This document shows positions 33,576 through 41,517 of a DNA stretch of 64,000 nt, in pieces; the first letter of the stretch is position 1; each line of letters opens with the position of its first letter. Under the pieces are notes generated by a model, which worked only from the letters and a program-made list of their open reading frames with translations, ran no database searches and had not been told where the DNA came from. The stretch covers positions 1-64,000 of the forward strand of contig CAWDHI010000006.1 of the NCBI GenBank assembly GCA_963802095.1, read 5' to 3'. The position numbers and the translations under genes were made by a program. This DNA comes from CAVVEQ01 sp963802095. Lineage in GTDB: Bacteria; Chloroflexota; Anaerolineae; Anaerolineales; Anaerolineaceae.

Positions 33576-34966
33576 AGATCACCTTCAATGGCGCTGCCAG
33601 GGATGTCACCGGTTCCCAGTTCCTGGTGGAGGTCAATGGTAGCAGGTTGCTTCTGGATTGCGGGCTTTACCAGGGTAGGCGTGCGAACACGTATCTCCGC
33701 AATCAAAATTTTCGATTTGATCCGAAATCGCTGGATGCGGTCATACTTTCGCACGCGCACATTGATCATTGCGGGAACCTACCCAACCTGGTCAAACAGG
33801 GGTTCAACGGACCGATATACACGACGACTGCCACTTCCGCGCTCACGGCAATCATGTTGAAAGATAGCGCCCATATCCAGGAATCAGACGCGCAGTACGT
33901 GACCAAAAAGAATTCCAGGCGCGGCGAACCGCCTGTGGAGCCTCTCTACACCATCGCAGATGCCATTGCTGTAGAGGAGCATTTCCGTCCGGTCAAATAC
34001 GGCCAGGAATTTAACCCGGCGGATGGTATTGAAGCCCACCTGGAGGATGCCGGACATATCCTCGGCTCGGCCGGGATTGTGATGGACGTGGAGGAAAATC
34101 GCAGAAAAACCCGATTCCAATTCTCCGGGGATATTGGCCGCCGAAACCTGCCTCTTATCCAGGATCCGGTTTACCCAAAAGGCGTGGAGACACTGATGAT
34201 GGAGTGCACCTATGGTGATACTCCCAAGCCAGACCCGCGCGAATACCACGACCAGCTTCGTCAGGTGGTGCAGCGCACCTTCAATCGCGGTGGCAGGGTG
34301 ATCGTACCGTCATTCGCGCTCGGGCGCACCCAGGAGCTGATCTTCGCCTTCAACCAGATGCTGGCGGATGGCGGGATCTCGCCTTTCCCAGTCTATGTGG
34401 ATAGCCCCCTCGCAGTGGAAACCACAAGGGTATTTGAATCCTTCCCCGAGTATATGGACCGCGAGACAAAGGAATTCGAGCGCAACGAAAACCACTCCGC
34501 GCTCAAATTCCAGCAGTTGCGTATGATCCGTTCGGTGGAAGAATCGAAAGCCTTGAACGACCAGAAGGGACCGATGGTGATCATCAGTGCTTCTGGAATG
34601 GCAGAGAACGGTCGCATCCTGCACCATCTGCGAAACAATATCGAGAACCCGCGCAACACCATCCTGATCGTCGGGTGGCAGGCGCCGGATACCCTTGGAA
34701 GACGCCTTGTGGAGCAACAGAAGGTAGTGCGAATATTTGGCCAGATCTTTGAGCGCAAGGCAGAGGTGGTGACCATCAACGCCTTCTCCGCACACGCGGG
34801 GCAGGAAACCCTGCTGGAATACGCGCTCGCCACCAGGGATACCCTTAAGGAATTGATCCTCGTACACGGTGAAAAGGACGCGGCTGACGCTTTCAGGGGA
34901 TTGCTTTCACAAAAAGGGATAAAGAACGTTCGCTACCCTGATCTTTATTTAGCGATGGAACTATGA
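33572..34966 (+). CDS. Beta-CASP metallo-beta-lactamase RNA hydrolase
   Basis: The ATG at 33572 overlaps the RNase D stop by 4 bp and starts MKITFNGAARDVTGSQFLVE, the expected family N-terminus; a longer start inside rnd is rejected. The 464-residue protein has the metallo-beta-lactamase motif HAHIDHCGNLP (about residues 61-71), ECTYGD and SGDIGRR metal-binding loops. The beta-CASP insertion with PSFALGRTQELIF and YVDSPLAVETTRVFESFPEY follows, then RMMBL (FSAHAGQETLLEYA, LVHGEKDAADAFRG). It is a CPSF73/RNase J-like ribonuclease; such enzymes cleave mRNA or pre-RNA. Coupling to RNase D suggests joint RNA processing. Confidence 0.93.
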   Translation: MKITFNGAARDVTGSQFLVEVNGSRLLLDCGLYQGRRANTYLRNQNFRFDPKSLDAVILSHAHIDHCGNLPNLVKQGFNGPIYTTTATSALTAIMLKDSAHIQESDAQYVTKKNSRRGEPPVEPLYTIADAIAVEEHFRPVKYGQEFNPADGIEAHLEDAGHILGSAGIVMDVEENRRKTRFQFSGDIGRRNLPLIQDPVYPKGVETLMMECTYGDTPKPDPREYHDQLRQVVQRTFNRGGRVIVPSFALGRTQELIFAFNQMLADGGISPFPVYVDSPLAVETTRVFESFPEYMDRETKEFERNENHSALKFQQLRMIRSVEESKALNDQKGPMVIISASGMAENGRILHHLRNNIENPRNTILIVGWQAPDTLGRRLVEQQKVVRIFGQIFERKAEVVTINAFSAHAGQETLLEYALATRDTLKELILVHGEKDAADAFRGLLSQKGIKNVRYPDLYLAMEL

Positions 34967-34989
34967 CCAAAGAGGAGGTTTAATCGCTG

Positions 34990-35898
34990 ATGAATTCTCC
35001 CACGTTGGATCCTCGCCAAGGTTCCAGCCGCTTCTGGATATTAATCACCGGAATCATTCTGGTTGGTATTTTTCTTACCGGGTTGGGGGTAGTTTATCGA
35101 AAAATCAAGAATCGCCCGCTTAACCCCGTCAAGCAAACCCAGACTTTCGTTTTCAACCATGCGATCGACCTCGCTACAATGAACGCCAGGCTGATCAAAA
35201 AGATAAATCCAAAGGATGGGGAGTCGTTGGTTTTTGTGCCAGCGGGTGCATTCAAGATTGGGGCTAATACCTCCTTTGCGCATGAGGTATATACCGATCC
35301 CTTCTGGGCATACCAGACCCAGGTGACCAACGCGATGTTTGCCCGCTGCGTGGAGAAAGGTGAATGCAAAAAATCCGCCCTCCAGGTAGATATGCATTAT
35401 CCAGATCCGGCATATGCGCAACACCCTGTCGTATATGTGACCTGGTACGACGCGCTTGAATATTGCCAGGCACAGGGCGGGCGATTGCCGACCGAAGCAG
35501 AATGGGAAAAAGCAGCCAGCGGAACGAGTGGCAGGTTCTACCCATGGGGTGAGATCTCGGCTGGACCCGATTTGACTAATGCGGATAATGTTGTGGGCGA
35601 TACCACCCCGGTGGGAACCTATGCAGATTATCCAAGTTATTACGGGTTATTTGATATGGGTGGCAACGTACGCGAGTGGGCAATGGATTGGTACAGCGAA
35701 CCGTATTACGGGGAATCCCCCTGGGATAATCCTTCCGGACCGCAAACCGGTGAAAAAAAAGTGCTGAAGGGTGCTGGTTTCTTCGATTCGTATCCGTACG
35801 CGCAAACATCCGGACGGACAGGCCATGTCCCGGGCTCACCGGGAATAAACCGAGGTTTTCGATGTGTTATCCCGATCCCGACACAAAACAAACCATGA
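34990..35898 (+). CDS. Formylglycine-generating-enzyme-fold protein, membrane anchored, catalytic Cys lacking
   Basis: A 302-residue protein with an N-terminal membrane helix (FWILITGIILVGIFLTGLGV) and an FGE-sulfatase (SUMF1) domain: MVFVPAGAF-like LVFVPAGAFKIGAN, ARCVEKGECK, PVVYVTWYDALEYCQAQGGR, LPTEAEWEKAASGTSGRFYP, GNVREWAMDWY and NRGFRCVIP. True FGEs carry a redox Cys pair in the segment after K-G-G-S; here it reads LKGAGFFDSYPYAQTSGR with no Cys, so it is unlikely to make formylglycine. It is likely one of the many FGE-fold proteins with another role (ligand binding, or variants similar to those beside kinases). No sulfatase gene is nearby. It follows the beta-CASP gene by 23 bp. Confidence 0.8.
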   Translation: MNSPTLDPRQGSSRFWILITGIILVGIFLTGLGVVYRKIKNRPLNPVKQTQTFVFNHAIDLATMNARLIKKINPKDGESLVFVPAGAFKIGANTSFAHEVYTDPFWAYQTQVTNAMFARCVEKGECKKSALQVDMHYPDPAYAQHPVVYVTWYDALEYCQAQGGRLPTEAEWEKAASGTSGRFYPWGEISAGPDLTNADNVVGDTTPVGTYADYPSYYGLFDMGGNVREWAMDWYSEPYYGESPWDNPSGPQTGEKKVLKGAGFFDSYPYAQTSGRTGHVPGSPGINRGFRCVIPIPTQNKP

Positions 35899-35918
35899 AC
35901 CACATACAGGTAAATGGT

Positions 35919-37093
35919 TCAAAGCCTCAAACGGGGAGGTTTGACCGTTCTTCCCTTCCAGGAGGTTCGGCCGGTCACCGTCAACCAGAATGAAGCGGCT
36001 GCCATGGCTTCAAACCCGATGATCAATACGGGGTAAAAGAATCCCATCCAGGCAGGCAGTTTTAAACGAGAAAAAACAAAGACCCAAATAAACCAAGTGA
36101 GGCAGATGCTGGTTGCCGCTTTGAGGATTGCCATGTCTGGAATAGCGCTTCCGAAGATACCCCCCAGGACCACCACAACCGGCTCCAGGAAGAGGAATGC
36201 CAGCCAAAGCCAGACGAAAAGGTAAACCAGGATGCGGTATTCAAACGCCGGGAATAGGTTCTTGGCCAAACCACGGAAAACCTGGCTGGAATTTCGATAC
36301 ATCCGGCAGGAGATCAGGTTGGTTATATCCATCACCCGCCAGCGCAATCCATTTTCTTTTATCCCGCGGGCAAGCTCCAGGTCCTCCACCATGCTTTCCC
36401 GCACAGAGGCATGCCCGCCGATCTGCCGGTAGGCCTCCCGGCGGAATACCATCAACTGCCCGACAGCCGCGGAGAGTTCTTTGAAACGGACTGCATATGC
36501 AACCAAAAGGGGATTGAAGGTATAGAATGCCCAGGGAAAAAGTGGGACCAGCAAACGCTCCGACCAGGTACTCCATTTCCTGTCGCGGTACACCGGTGAG
36601 CAGGTCTGCTTTTTGGAAATCCATCACCCGAATGATATTCTCCACGGAGGCAGAAGCGTGCACAGTATCCGCGTCGGTAAAGAGCAGAATCTCTCCACTG
36701 GCTGCTTCAGCCAGTTGGTGGCAGGCCCAATTTTTTCCCCTCCAACCGGGGGGAAGGGTTTTTCCGGCCAGAACGCATAGTTCGGGGTGGACGCTCTTTA
36801 CCTCCCGGATCACACTGGACGTACCATCCGTGGATTCATCATCCAGGACGATCACCTCAAAATCCGGGTAATCCTGTCCCAGGAGTGATTCCAGGCAGGC
36901 ACGAATGCTGCTTTCTTCATTCCGGGCAGGGACGAGGATCGATACTTTTTCGCGCACCAGGATTCTTTGACAACCTCGCCACCCGGCGAAGGACCAGCCA
37001 GTTGGATAGAATGATCAGCACCAAAATGGATTGGAAAACAATAAACCCGTTTAGAGCGCCGTCGGTGAAATATTCAAAAAACGCCTGGCTCAT
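35919..37093 (-). CDS. Family 2 membrane glycosyltransferase, frame interrupted twice
   Basis: The ATG at 37093 overlaps the plsY stop (ATGA). It reads MSQAFFEYFTDGALNGFIVF, then a membrane helix ending LSNWLVLRRVARLSKNPGA. One missing base near 36946-36956 (GCGCGAAAAAG) is needed to continue as REKVSILVPARNEESSIRAC, the GT-A N-terminus. Further on are VLDDESTDGTSSVIREV and LLFTDADTVH (D-x-D-like metal site). A second shift at about 36570-36590 leads to STWSERLLVPLFPWAFYTFN, VFRREAYRQIGGH, VEDLELARGIKENG (E-D-L) and three or four C-terminal helices. Joined length is about 390 residues, similar to CrtQ-like glycosyltransferases of carotenoid/glycolipid synthesis. Substrate unknown. Confidence 0.82.
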
Positions 37094-37698
37094 GCAGACC
37101 CCGGGTGAAAGCGGTGGTGCAGGCGGGGTGGGCGATTTAAGAAATCTTTGTGTTTGATAGCCAGAATAATTATCTGAGCGATCATGATGAGCGGATAAAC
37201 AGGCGGGTACTGCCATAGAAGAATGGAGATTAGCATGGCGGTCAAAGCCAGCATCAGTGCCCACCCTTCGGAATCCAGGAAAAACCTTCCAGCCAGGACG
37301 GTGACGACCGCCACAAGGGGTACTTGCCAGGTGGTCAGACCGATCCAGGTGCCAAAGGTGACAGCGACAGCTTTACCACCTTGAAAGCGCAGGAAGGGGG
37401 AGAAGGCATGCCCGAGAACAGGCGCGAACCCGGCGAGGAAAAGATCGAGGGGAGCCCCGCCAAGGAGTTTTTGAACCAGGAGTGGGGGAATGACCCCCTT
37501 GGTGATATCCAACAGCATAACGAGCACCGCAAGCGTCTTCCCCCCTGCGCGGAAAACGCTGGCGGTGCCGGGGTTGCCATCCCCATATTTTCGTACGTCC
37601 CGATGGAGAAAGAGCTTTCCCAGCCAAACCGAGAATGGCAATGAGCCTGCCAGGTAGGAAAAGAGAAAAACAAGAATGGGCTGGATGATTGCCTGCAT
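37090..37698 (-). CDS. plsY: Glycerol-3-phosphate acyltransferase PlsY
   Basis: The 202-residue inner-membrane protein transfers acyl groups from acyl-phosphate to glycerol-3-phosphate, the first step of phospholipid synthesis. The three PlsY motifs are visible: YLAGSLPFSVWLGKL (motif 1 S-x-P), RKYGDGNPGTASVFRAGG (motif 2, GNPG) and GHAFSPFLRFQGGKAVAVTF (motif 3). Normal length is about 200. A TATAAT box on this strand ends 6 nt before the ATG, so the mRNA is probably leaderless. It is followed by the glycosyltransferase gene with a 4-bp overlap, suggesting a lipid/glycolipid synthesis operon. Confidence 0.95.
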   Translation of the reverse strand: MQAIIQPILVFLFSYLAGSLPFSVWLGKLFLHRDVRKYGDGNPGTASVFRAGGKTLAVLVMLLDITKGVIPPLLVQKLLGGAPLDLFLAGFAPVLGHAFSPFLRFQGGKAVAVTFGTWIGLTTWQVPLVAVVTVLAGRFFLDSEGWALMLALTAMLISILLWQYPPVYPLIMIAQIIILAIKHKDFLNRPPRLHHRFHPGSA

Positions 37699-37749
37699 GG
37701 TTTTATTATACCGACAGGTTGGGGAGAAGCCCCCACAATATTTATAAAG

Positions 37750-37755
37750 TATAAT
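37750..37755 (+). promoter_or_regulatory. -10 box of tRNA-Ser
   Basis: TATAAT ends 15 nt before the first tRNA base at 37771. No clear -35 is seen. Confidence 0.6.
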
Positions 37756-37770
37756 GGACGCGCTTCATTC

Positions 37771-37858
37771 GGAGAGGTGCCGGAGCGGCCGATCGGGGCG
37801 GTCTCGAAAACCGTTGTGGCCCTTGTGGTCACCGTGGGTTCGAATCCCACCCTCTCCG
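37771..37858 (+). tRNA. tRNA-Ser (anticodon CGA)
   Basis: Acceptor GGAGAGG pairs with CCTCTCC (37851-37857), discriminator G. The D-arm GCCGGAGCGGCCGATCGG is followed by an anticodon stem GCGGT/ACCGT with loop CTCGAAA (anticodon CGA at 37805-37807, reading UCG). The long class II variable arm (TTGTGGCCCTTGTGGTCAC) marks Ser. The T-arm is GTGGG TTCGAAT CCCAC. The 3' CCA is not encoded (GCCTCA follows). Confidence 0.97.
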
Positions 37859-38010
37859 CCTCACACAAACCGTTTGGCTGCGAGGGTGCAATTCGCGCGA
37901 CCCTCTCCCTCTCTAATATTTCTTTCAGCTATGAGGGTGCAACCAGCGCGACCTTCTCCGCCTCGCATAAAATCGTTCCACTTCGGGGGTTCAAACTCCC
38001 TGATCCCCTC
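37850..38010 (+). repeat. Three 51-bp degenerate repeats derived from the tRNA-Ser 3' end
   Basis: Starting at the last bases of the tRNA, CCCTCTCCGCC (37850), related units recur at exactly 51-bp spacing: 37850, 37901, 37952 and a fading fourth at about 38004. Each ends with a T-arm-like hairpin: GAGGGT-N12-ACCCTC, GAGGGTGCAACCAGCGCGAC and GGGGGTTCAAACTCCC. The pattern shows the tRNA 3' segment copied in tandem and then decayed. The rest of this gap up to 38312 holds only an AT-rich spacer with one DnaA box. Confidence 0.65.
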
Positions 38011-38108
38011 TGCCATACTTCACCCGCGATGTCACAAATTCCACGACACTCATGACAGATCATTTTGTATCTATCGGAAAATAAAATATTGAGTATGTCA
38101 TTGGTTTC

Positions 38109-38117
38109 TGTGGATAA
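38109..38117 (-). promoter_or_regulatory. Perfect DnaA box
   Basis: TGTGGATAA, the complement of the consensus TTATCCACA, in an AT-rich intergenic stretch. A lone perfect box without a cluster is not an origin but may titrate DnaA or regulate the downstream gene. Confidence 0.4.
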
Positions 38118-38312
38118 TTTCATTGACTGCAAGTCAGAATATTCACAATCAAATAGTAATACTGCCTCACCTCAACATTTCTCCAGGGGTGGTCACATGT
38201 ACAGGTTGGTCCTGACAGGTTGAACAGGAAAAATTCATCCTCTCATCCGATGTAGATGGATTGGATAGGATTATCATAAAATAAGGTTCAATAAATTCTC
38301 GTGGAGGATACA

Positions 38313-39044
38313 ATGTACAAGATCGCTATGCTCCTGGTGCTTGCCTTCGGGTTTTTAGTGCCGTCCTGCAGACCGGAATCAAAAGCCCTGGTCAGAGGTT
38401 CGGGAAATATGACTACCGATACCCGTCCTCTTGCATCTTTCCATGGGGTGGAGCTCGGGCTCCCGGGTGATATGGAGATCACGCTCGGGAATACAGAATC
38501 GATCACCATCGAGGCTGAGGAAAATATTATGCCTTTGATTGAAACCGAGGTTAGAGGTGGGATCCTGAACGTGGGGTTAGTCCCTGGGGCAAACATTCAG
38601 CCCACGAAACCCATCAAATACAAGTTGACCTCCAAATCATTCGATCAATTGACTACAGACAGTGTTGGCTCGATCAAGGCACCTACTATAAGCGCAGAAA
38701 ATTTTAAGGCAGTGATCAACAGCTCAGGTAACATTGAACTAGGTGGTTTAAATTCCAAATCGGTAAATGTGGAAATTAAGAGTATTGGAAATGTAAAGAT
38801 AGGGGAGGGGGAGGTGACAAACCAAACCGTCACAATTTCCAGTTCGGGCAGCTATCTGTCTCCGGATCTAAAATGCGCCACCGCCACAGTGACGATCGAT
38901 AGCAGCGGTGATGCAATCCTCTGGGTGACCGATAAAATAGATGTGGTGATCAATAGCAGCGGTTCGGTGCGTTATTATGGAGACCCAAAGGTAAAATCAG
39001 AGGTTAATAGCTCGGGGTCGGTCCAGCCGCTAGGGCAAAAATAA
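38313..39044 (+). CDS. DUF2807 (head-GIN) putative surface lipoprotein
   Basis: The ATG at 38313 follows GGAGG; the protein is 243 residues. A signal peptide ends at LVPSC, a plausible lipobox. The mature protein is a right-handed beta-helix-like chain of repeated short strands (INSSGNIELGGL, ISSSGSYLS, IDSSGDAIL, INSSGSVRYYG, VNSSGSVQPLG), the N-S-S-G repeats being the hallmark of DUF2807 'head GIN' domains. The start FHGVELGLPGDMEITLGNTE is also typical. Located just upstream of an ABC-2 export pair; function unknown. Confidence 0.85.
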   Translation: MYKIAMLLVLAFGFLVPSCRPESKALVRGSGNMTTDTRPLASFHGVELGLPGDMEITLGNTESITIEAEENIMPLIETEVRGGILNVGLVPGANIQPTKPIKYKLTSKSFDQLTTDSVGSIKAPTISAENFKAVINSSGNIELGGLNSKSVNVEIKSIGNVKIGEGEVTNQTVTISSSGSYLSPDLKCATATVTIDSSGDAILWVTDKIDVVINSSGSVRYYGDPKVKSEVNSSGSVQPLGQK

Positions 39045-39091
39045 TCGCCGATCTCTTCAGGTTTTCACCCCTTATTTTTCAAGGAGAGACC

Positions 39092-40018
39092 ATGGATGCA
39101 ACCGTAGTTGAGGTAAGGAATTTTCGGAAGATGTATAAAGACCTGGTGGCCGTTGAGGATATCAGTTTTGAGGTCCGCAGGGGTGAGATCTTCGGTCTAC
39201 TTGGTCCGAATGGGGCGGGTAAAACGAGCACCCTGGAAAGCCTGGAAGGCTTGCGGCAGCCCGATGGTGGTTCCCTGCGCATCCAGGGGATCGACCCAGC
39301 CAGGCAGCCCGGAAAATTAAGGGATCTGATTGGCGTCCAACTGCAAGCCTCCACCTTGCCCGCCAGCATGACCCCTCTTGAGGCGATGCGCTTCTTTTGC
39401 ACCTATCACCGCGTGGCACCGCGGATCGACCTGTTGGAAGAATTCGGGCTCGGCGAGAAGTTGAAAACCCAGTTCAGTATGCTCTCCACTGGTCAACAGC
39501 GCCGTCTGGCTCTCGCCCTGGCGATTGCCCACCAACCGCCCGTGCTGCTGCTGGATGAACCCACCGCAGGATTGGATGTGCCGGCGCGGGTGGAGTTGCA
39601 CTCCCGGTTGGATAAATTGCGCATGAATGGTACGACGATCATTCTCGCCACGCATGATATGGCCGAAGCGGAGAAAATGGCGGATCAGGTGGCGATCCTA
39701 TTAAATGGGCAGATCGCTGCTGCGGGCACGCCCACCCAGTTGACTGCCCGGGGAGCGGGGTTGGTTAAGATTTCGGTGGCTTCCAGCGCTTCCAGTTTGC
39801 AACCCGGCGGGGAGAATTTCCCCGGGGTGCAGCGGTGGTACTCTGAAGGGGATTACACCTATTTCTTCAGTGAAGATGCCGGGCTTTCGGTACCAGCAAT
39901 CCTCGAATTCCTGAAGGACCGGAACGACGCCCTTGTGGACCTGCGGGTGGAGCGGCCTTCCCTGGAAGAGCGGTTTCTCGAGATCACACAGGATGCCCCC
40001 GGGAAAGGAGCAGAATAG
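39092..40018 (+). CDS. ABC-2 exporter ATP-binding protein (CcmA/NatA type)
   Basis: A 308-residue ATPase with Walker A GPNGAGKTS (about residue 41), Q-loop GVQLQAS, signature LSTGQQRRLALALAIAH, Walker B VLLLDEPTAGLD and switch His ILATHDMAE. The C-terminal extension (about 220-308) carries a small regulatory beta domain typical of drug/lipid exporters. Start after AAGGAGAG. It is followed 2 nt later by its permease gene, so the two form a functional pair. Confidence 0.94.
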   Translation: MDATVVEVRNFRKMYKDLVAVEDISFEVRRGEIFGLLGPNGAGKTSTLESLEGLRQPDGGSLRIQGIDPARQPGKLRDLIGVQLQASTLPASMTPLEAMRFFCTYHRVAPRIDLLEEFGLGEKLKTQFSMLSTGQQRRLALALAIAHQPPVLLLDEPTAGLDVPARVELHSRLDKLRMNGTTIILATHDMAEAEKMADQVAILLNGQIAAAGTPTQLTARGAGLVKISVASSASSLQPGGENFPGVQRWYSEGDYTYFFSEDAGLSVPAILEFLKDRNDALVDLRVERPSLEERFLEITQDAPGKGAE

Positions 40019-40020
40019 CC

Positions 40021-40830
40021 ATGACTGCATTCTTCCACTACCTTACCTACGATTTCAAGAACGGTCTCCGGGAAAAATCACTGCTGCTGCTAAACTACCT
40101 GTTCCCTCTCGGTCTTTTCATCATGATGGGTTTCCTGCTGACCGGTGTGAACCCGGATTTCAAAACAACCATCATTCCTGCCATGATCATTATCTCGACA
40201 ATGTCGGTGACGCTGCTCGGAATGCCAAACCCGATCGTTGCGGATAGATTGGCAGGGGTTTACCGCAGCTTCAAAATCAATGGAATTCCGGCAGCTCATA
40301 TTCTGGCCATACCTCCGCTGGGGAACCTGGTGCACGTGATCATCGTCTCGGTTTTGATAACAATACTCGGGTACCCGCTCTTTGATGGTTCTCTGCCGGT
40401 GAATTGGCTGGCTTTCGTGGTCATCGTCCTGGTGCAATTCTTCGCCATGGCTGGGTTGGGGATGCTGATCGGTGTGATCTCACCCAATGGAAATGCAACC
40501 GTCCTTTTCAGCCAGCTCATTTTCCTGCCCTCGATGATCATCGGGGGTCTAATGATGTCTTTCGATTTCCTTTCACCAGCCATGCAGCGGATTGCGCTGT
40601 TATTGCCCGCAACCCATGCCATGAACGCCTTTCGGGGGTTGGCATATGGCTGGGAAACCAGCTTCAACCCGGCCTGGTCGGTTGGGGTTCTCCTCGCCGG
40701 AGGGCTGATCGCCTTTACAATGGCTGTTGTGCTCTTTCAATGGGATAACCACAATCCAAAACGAAGCCGGTCACCAATTCTGGCGGTACTGGCACTGGCG
40801 CCATATCTGTTCGCTGTAATTCTTCATTGA
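40021..40830 (+). CDS. ABC-2 type transporter permease
   Basis: A 269-residue integral membrane protein with six predicted helices: LLLNYLFPLGLFIMMGFLLT, IIPAMIIISTMSVTLLGMP, LVHVIIVSVLITILGYPLF, AFVVIVLVQFFAMAGLGMLI, LPSMIIGGLMMSFDF and VGVLLAGGLIAFTMAVVLF. The re-entrant ALLLPATHAMNAFRGLAYG is the ABC-2 signature region. It partners the ATPase immediately upstream and probably exports a lipid or drug. A terminator follows. Confidence 0.92.
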   Translation: MTAFFHYLTYDFKNGLREKSLLLLNYLFPLGLFIMMGFLLTGVNPDFKTTIIPAMIIISTMSVTLLGMPNPIVADRLAGVYRSFKINGIPAAHILAIPPLGNLVHVIIVSVLITILGYPLFDGSLPVNWLAFVVIVLVQFFAMAGLGMLIGVISPNGNATVLFSQLIFLPSMIIGGLMMSFDFLSPAMQRIALLLPATHAMNAFRGLAYGWETSFNPAWSVGVLLAGGLIAFTMAVVLFQWDNHNPKRSRSPILAVLALAPYLFAVILH

Positions 40831-40852
40831 TTATATGTTAGTCGATCAAACT

Positions 40853-40884
40853 ACTGCCGGGATAGAATCCCCGGCAGTTTTTTC
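40853..40884 (+). terminator. Intrinsic terminator of ABC-2 operon
   Basis: ACTGCCGGG / CCCGGCAGT around an 8-nt loop, then TTTTTCTTG. Confidence 0.9.
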
Positions 40885-40940
40885 TTGATAATCATCCACT
40901 AATTGTCCAGAAGGTTCCAGCCCGTTTTCACCTAGTTTCC

Positions 40941-40999
40941 TTGACTTCGCATTACGCTCGGGTTATACTTTCGCTCGCTTAACCATTTCATAAGGTTAA
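40941..40999 (+). promoter_or_regulatory. Promoter and likely MarR operator
   Basis: TTGACT (40941-40946), 17-nt spacer, TATACT (40964-40969). Just after the start point lies a dyad TTAACC-N9-GGTTAA (40979-40999) that also covers the ribosome-site region: a good candidate for autoregulation by the MarR protein encoded downstream. Confidence 0.65.
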
Positions 41000-41001
41000 T
41001 T

Positions 41002-41475
41002 ATGAGCGATTCCACACCATTTTCCGAGATCCTCAACGAATGGACGGATATTTTTTTCCGCCGCTCGTTCCATGATGGAAAAAAGTTCATGGATAAAGAA
41101 GGGCTCTCCCCAACCCAGGTGAATACCCTGATGCGCCTCCACCACTGCGGAGAGAGCGGTGTGACGGAACTGGGCGAATTCACCGGGGTGACCAATGCCG
41201 CCGCCAGCCAGATGATCGACCGCCTGGTGCAGATGGAGTTGATCCAGCGCGTGGAATCAACCGCTGACCGCCGTTATAAGCAACTATCTCTCACCGAAAA
41301 GGGTGAGCAGCTGCTGCAGCGTGGTTTTGAATCCCGCCGGTTGTGGCTGAATGAATTGACAGCTTCCCTCGAACCGGACGAACAGTTATCGATTGCGACC
41401 GGGTTGAAGATATTAACCGCCGCGGCGAAAAAAAACGAGATCCCTTCAGCTTTCCCTAAAAAAAGTAAATGCTAA
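41002..41475 (+). CDS. MarR-family transcriptional regulator
   Basis: A 157-residue winged-helix protein: helix bundle EWTDIFFRRSFHDGKKFM, then GLSPTQVNTLMRLHHCGESG, VTELGEFTGVTNAAASQMID, RLVQMELIQRVESTADRRYK, then LTEKGEQLL. The D-x-R-x-x wing (TADRRYK) and LTEKG motif are diagnostic. MarR proteins usually repress adjacent efflux genes and release DNA on ligand binding; the two ABC exporter genes downstream fit. Confidence 0.94.
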   Translation: MSDSTPFSEILNEWTDIFFRRSFHDGKKFMDKEGLSPTQVNTLMRLHHCGESGVTELGEFTGVTNAAASQMIDRLVQMELIQRVESTADRRYKQLSLTEKGEQLLQRGFESRRLWLNELTASLEPDEQLSIATGLKILTAAAKKNEIPSAFPKKSKC

Positions 41476-41517
41476 TTCCATCATTATGAAAACCATCTTC
41501 CAGAAAGGAAGTTCGAT

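Noticed and set aside
37850..38010. CRISPR-like array after tRNA-Ser
   Set aside because: The 51-bp units have no conserved repeat/variable spacer structure; they decay continuously from the tRNA sequence.
37777..38055. Open plus frame of 92 codons through tRNA-Ser and its repeats
   Set aside because: It begins inside the tRNA; its repeated 17-residue pattern (GSNPTLSAS type) is the spurious translation of tRNA-derived DNA, with no ribosome site.
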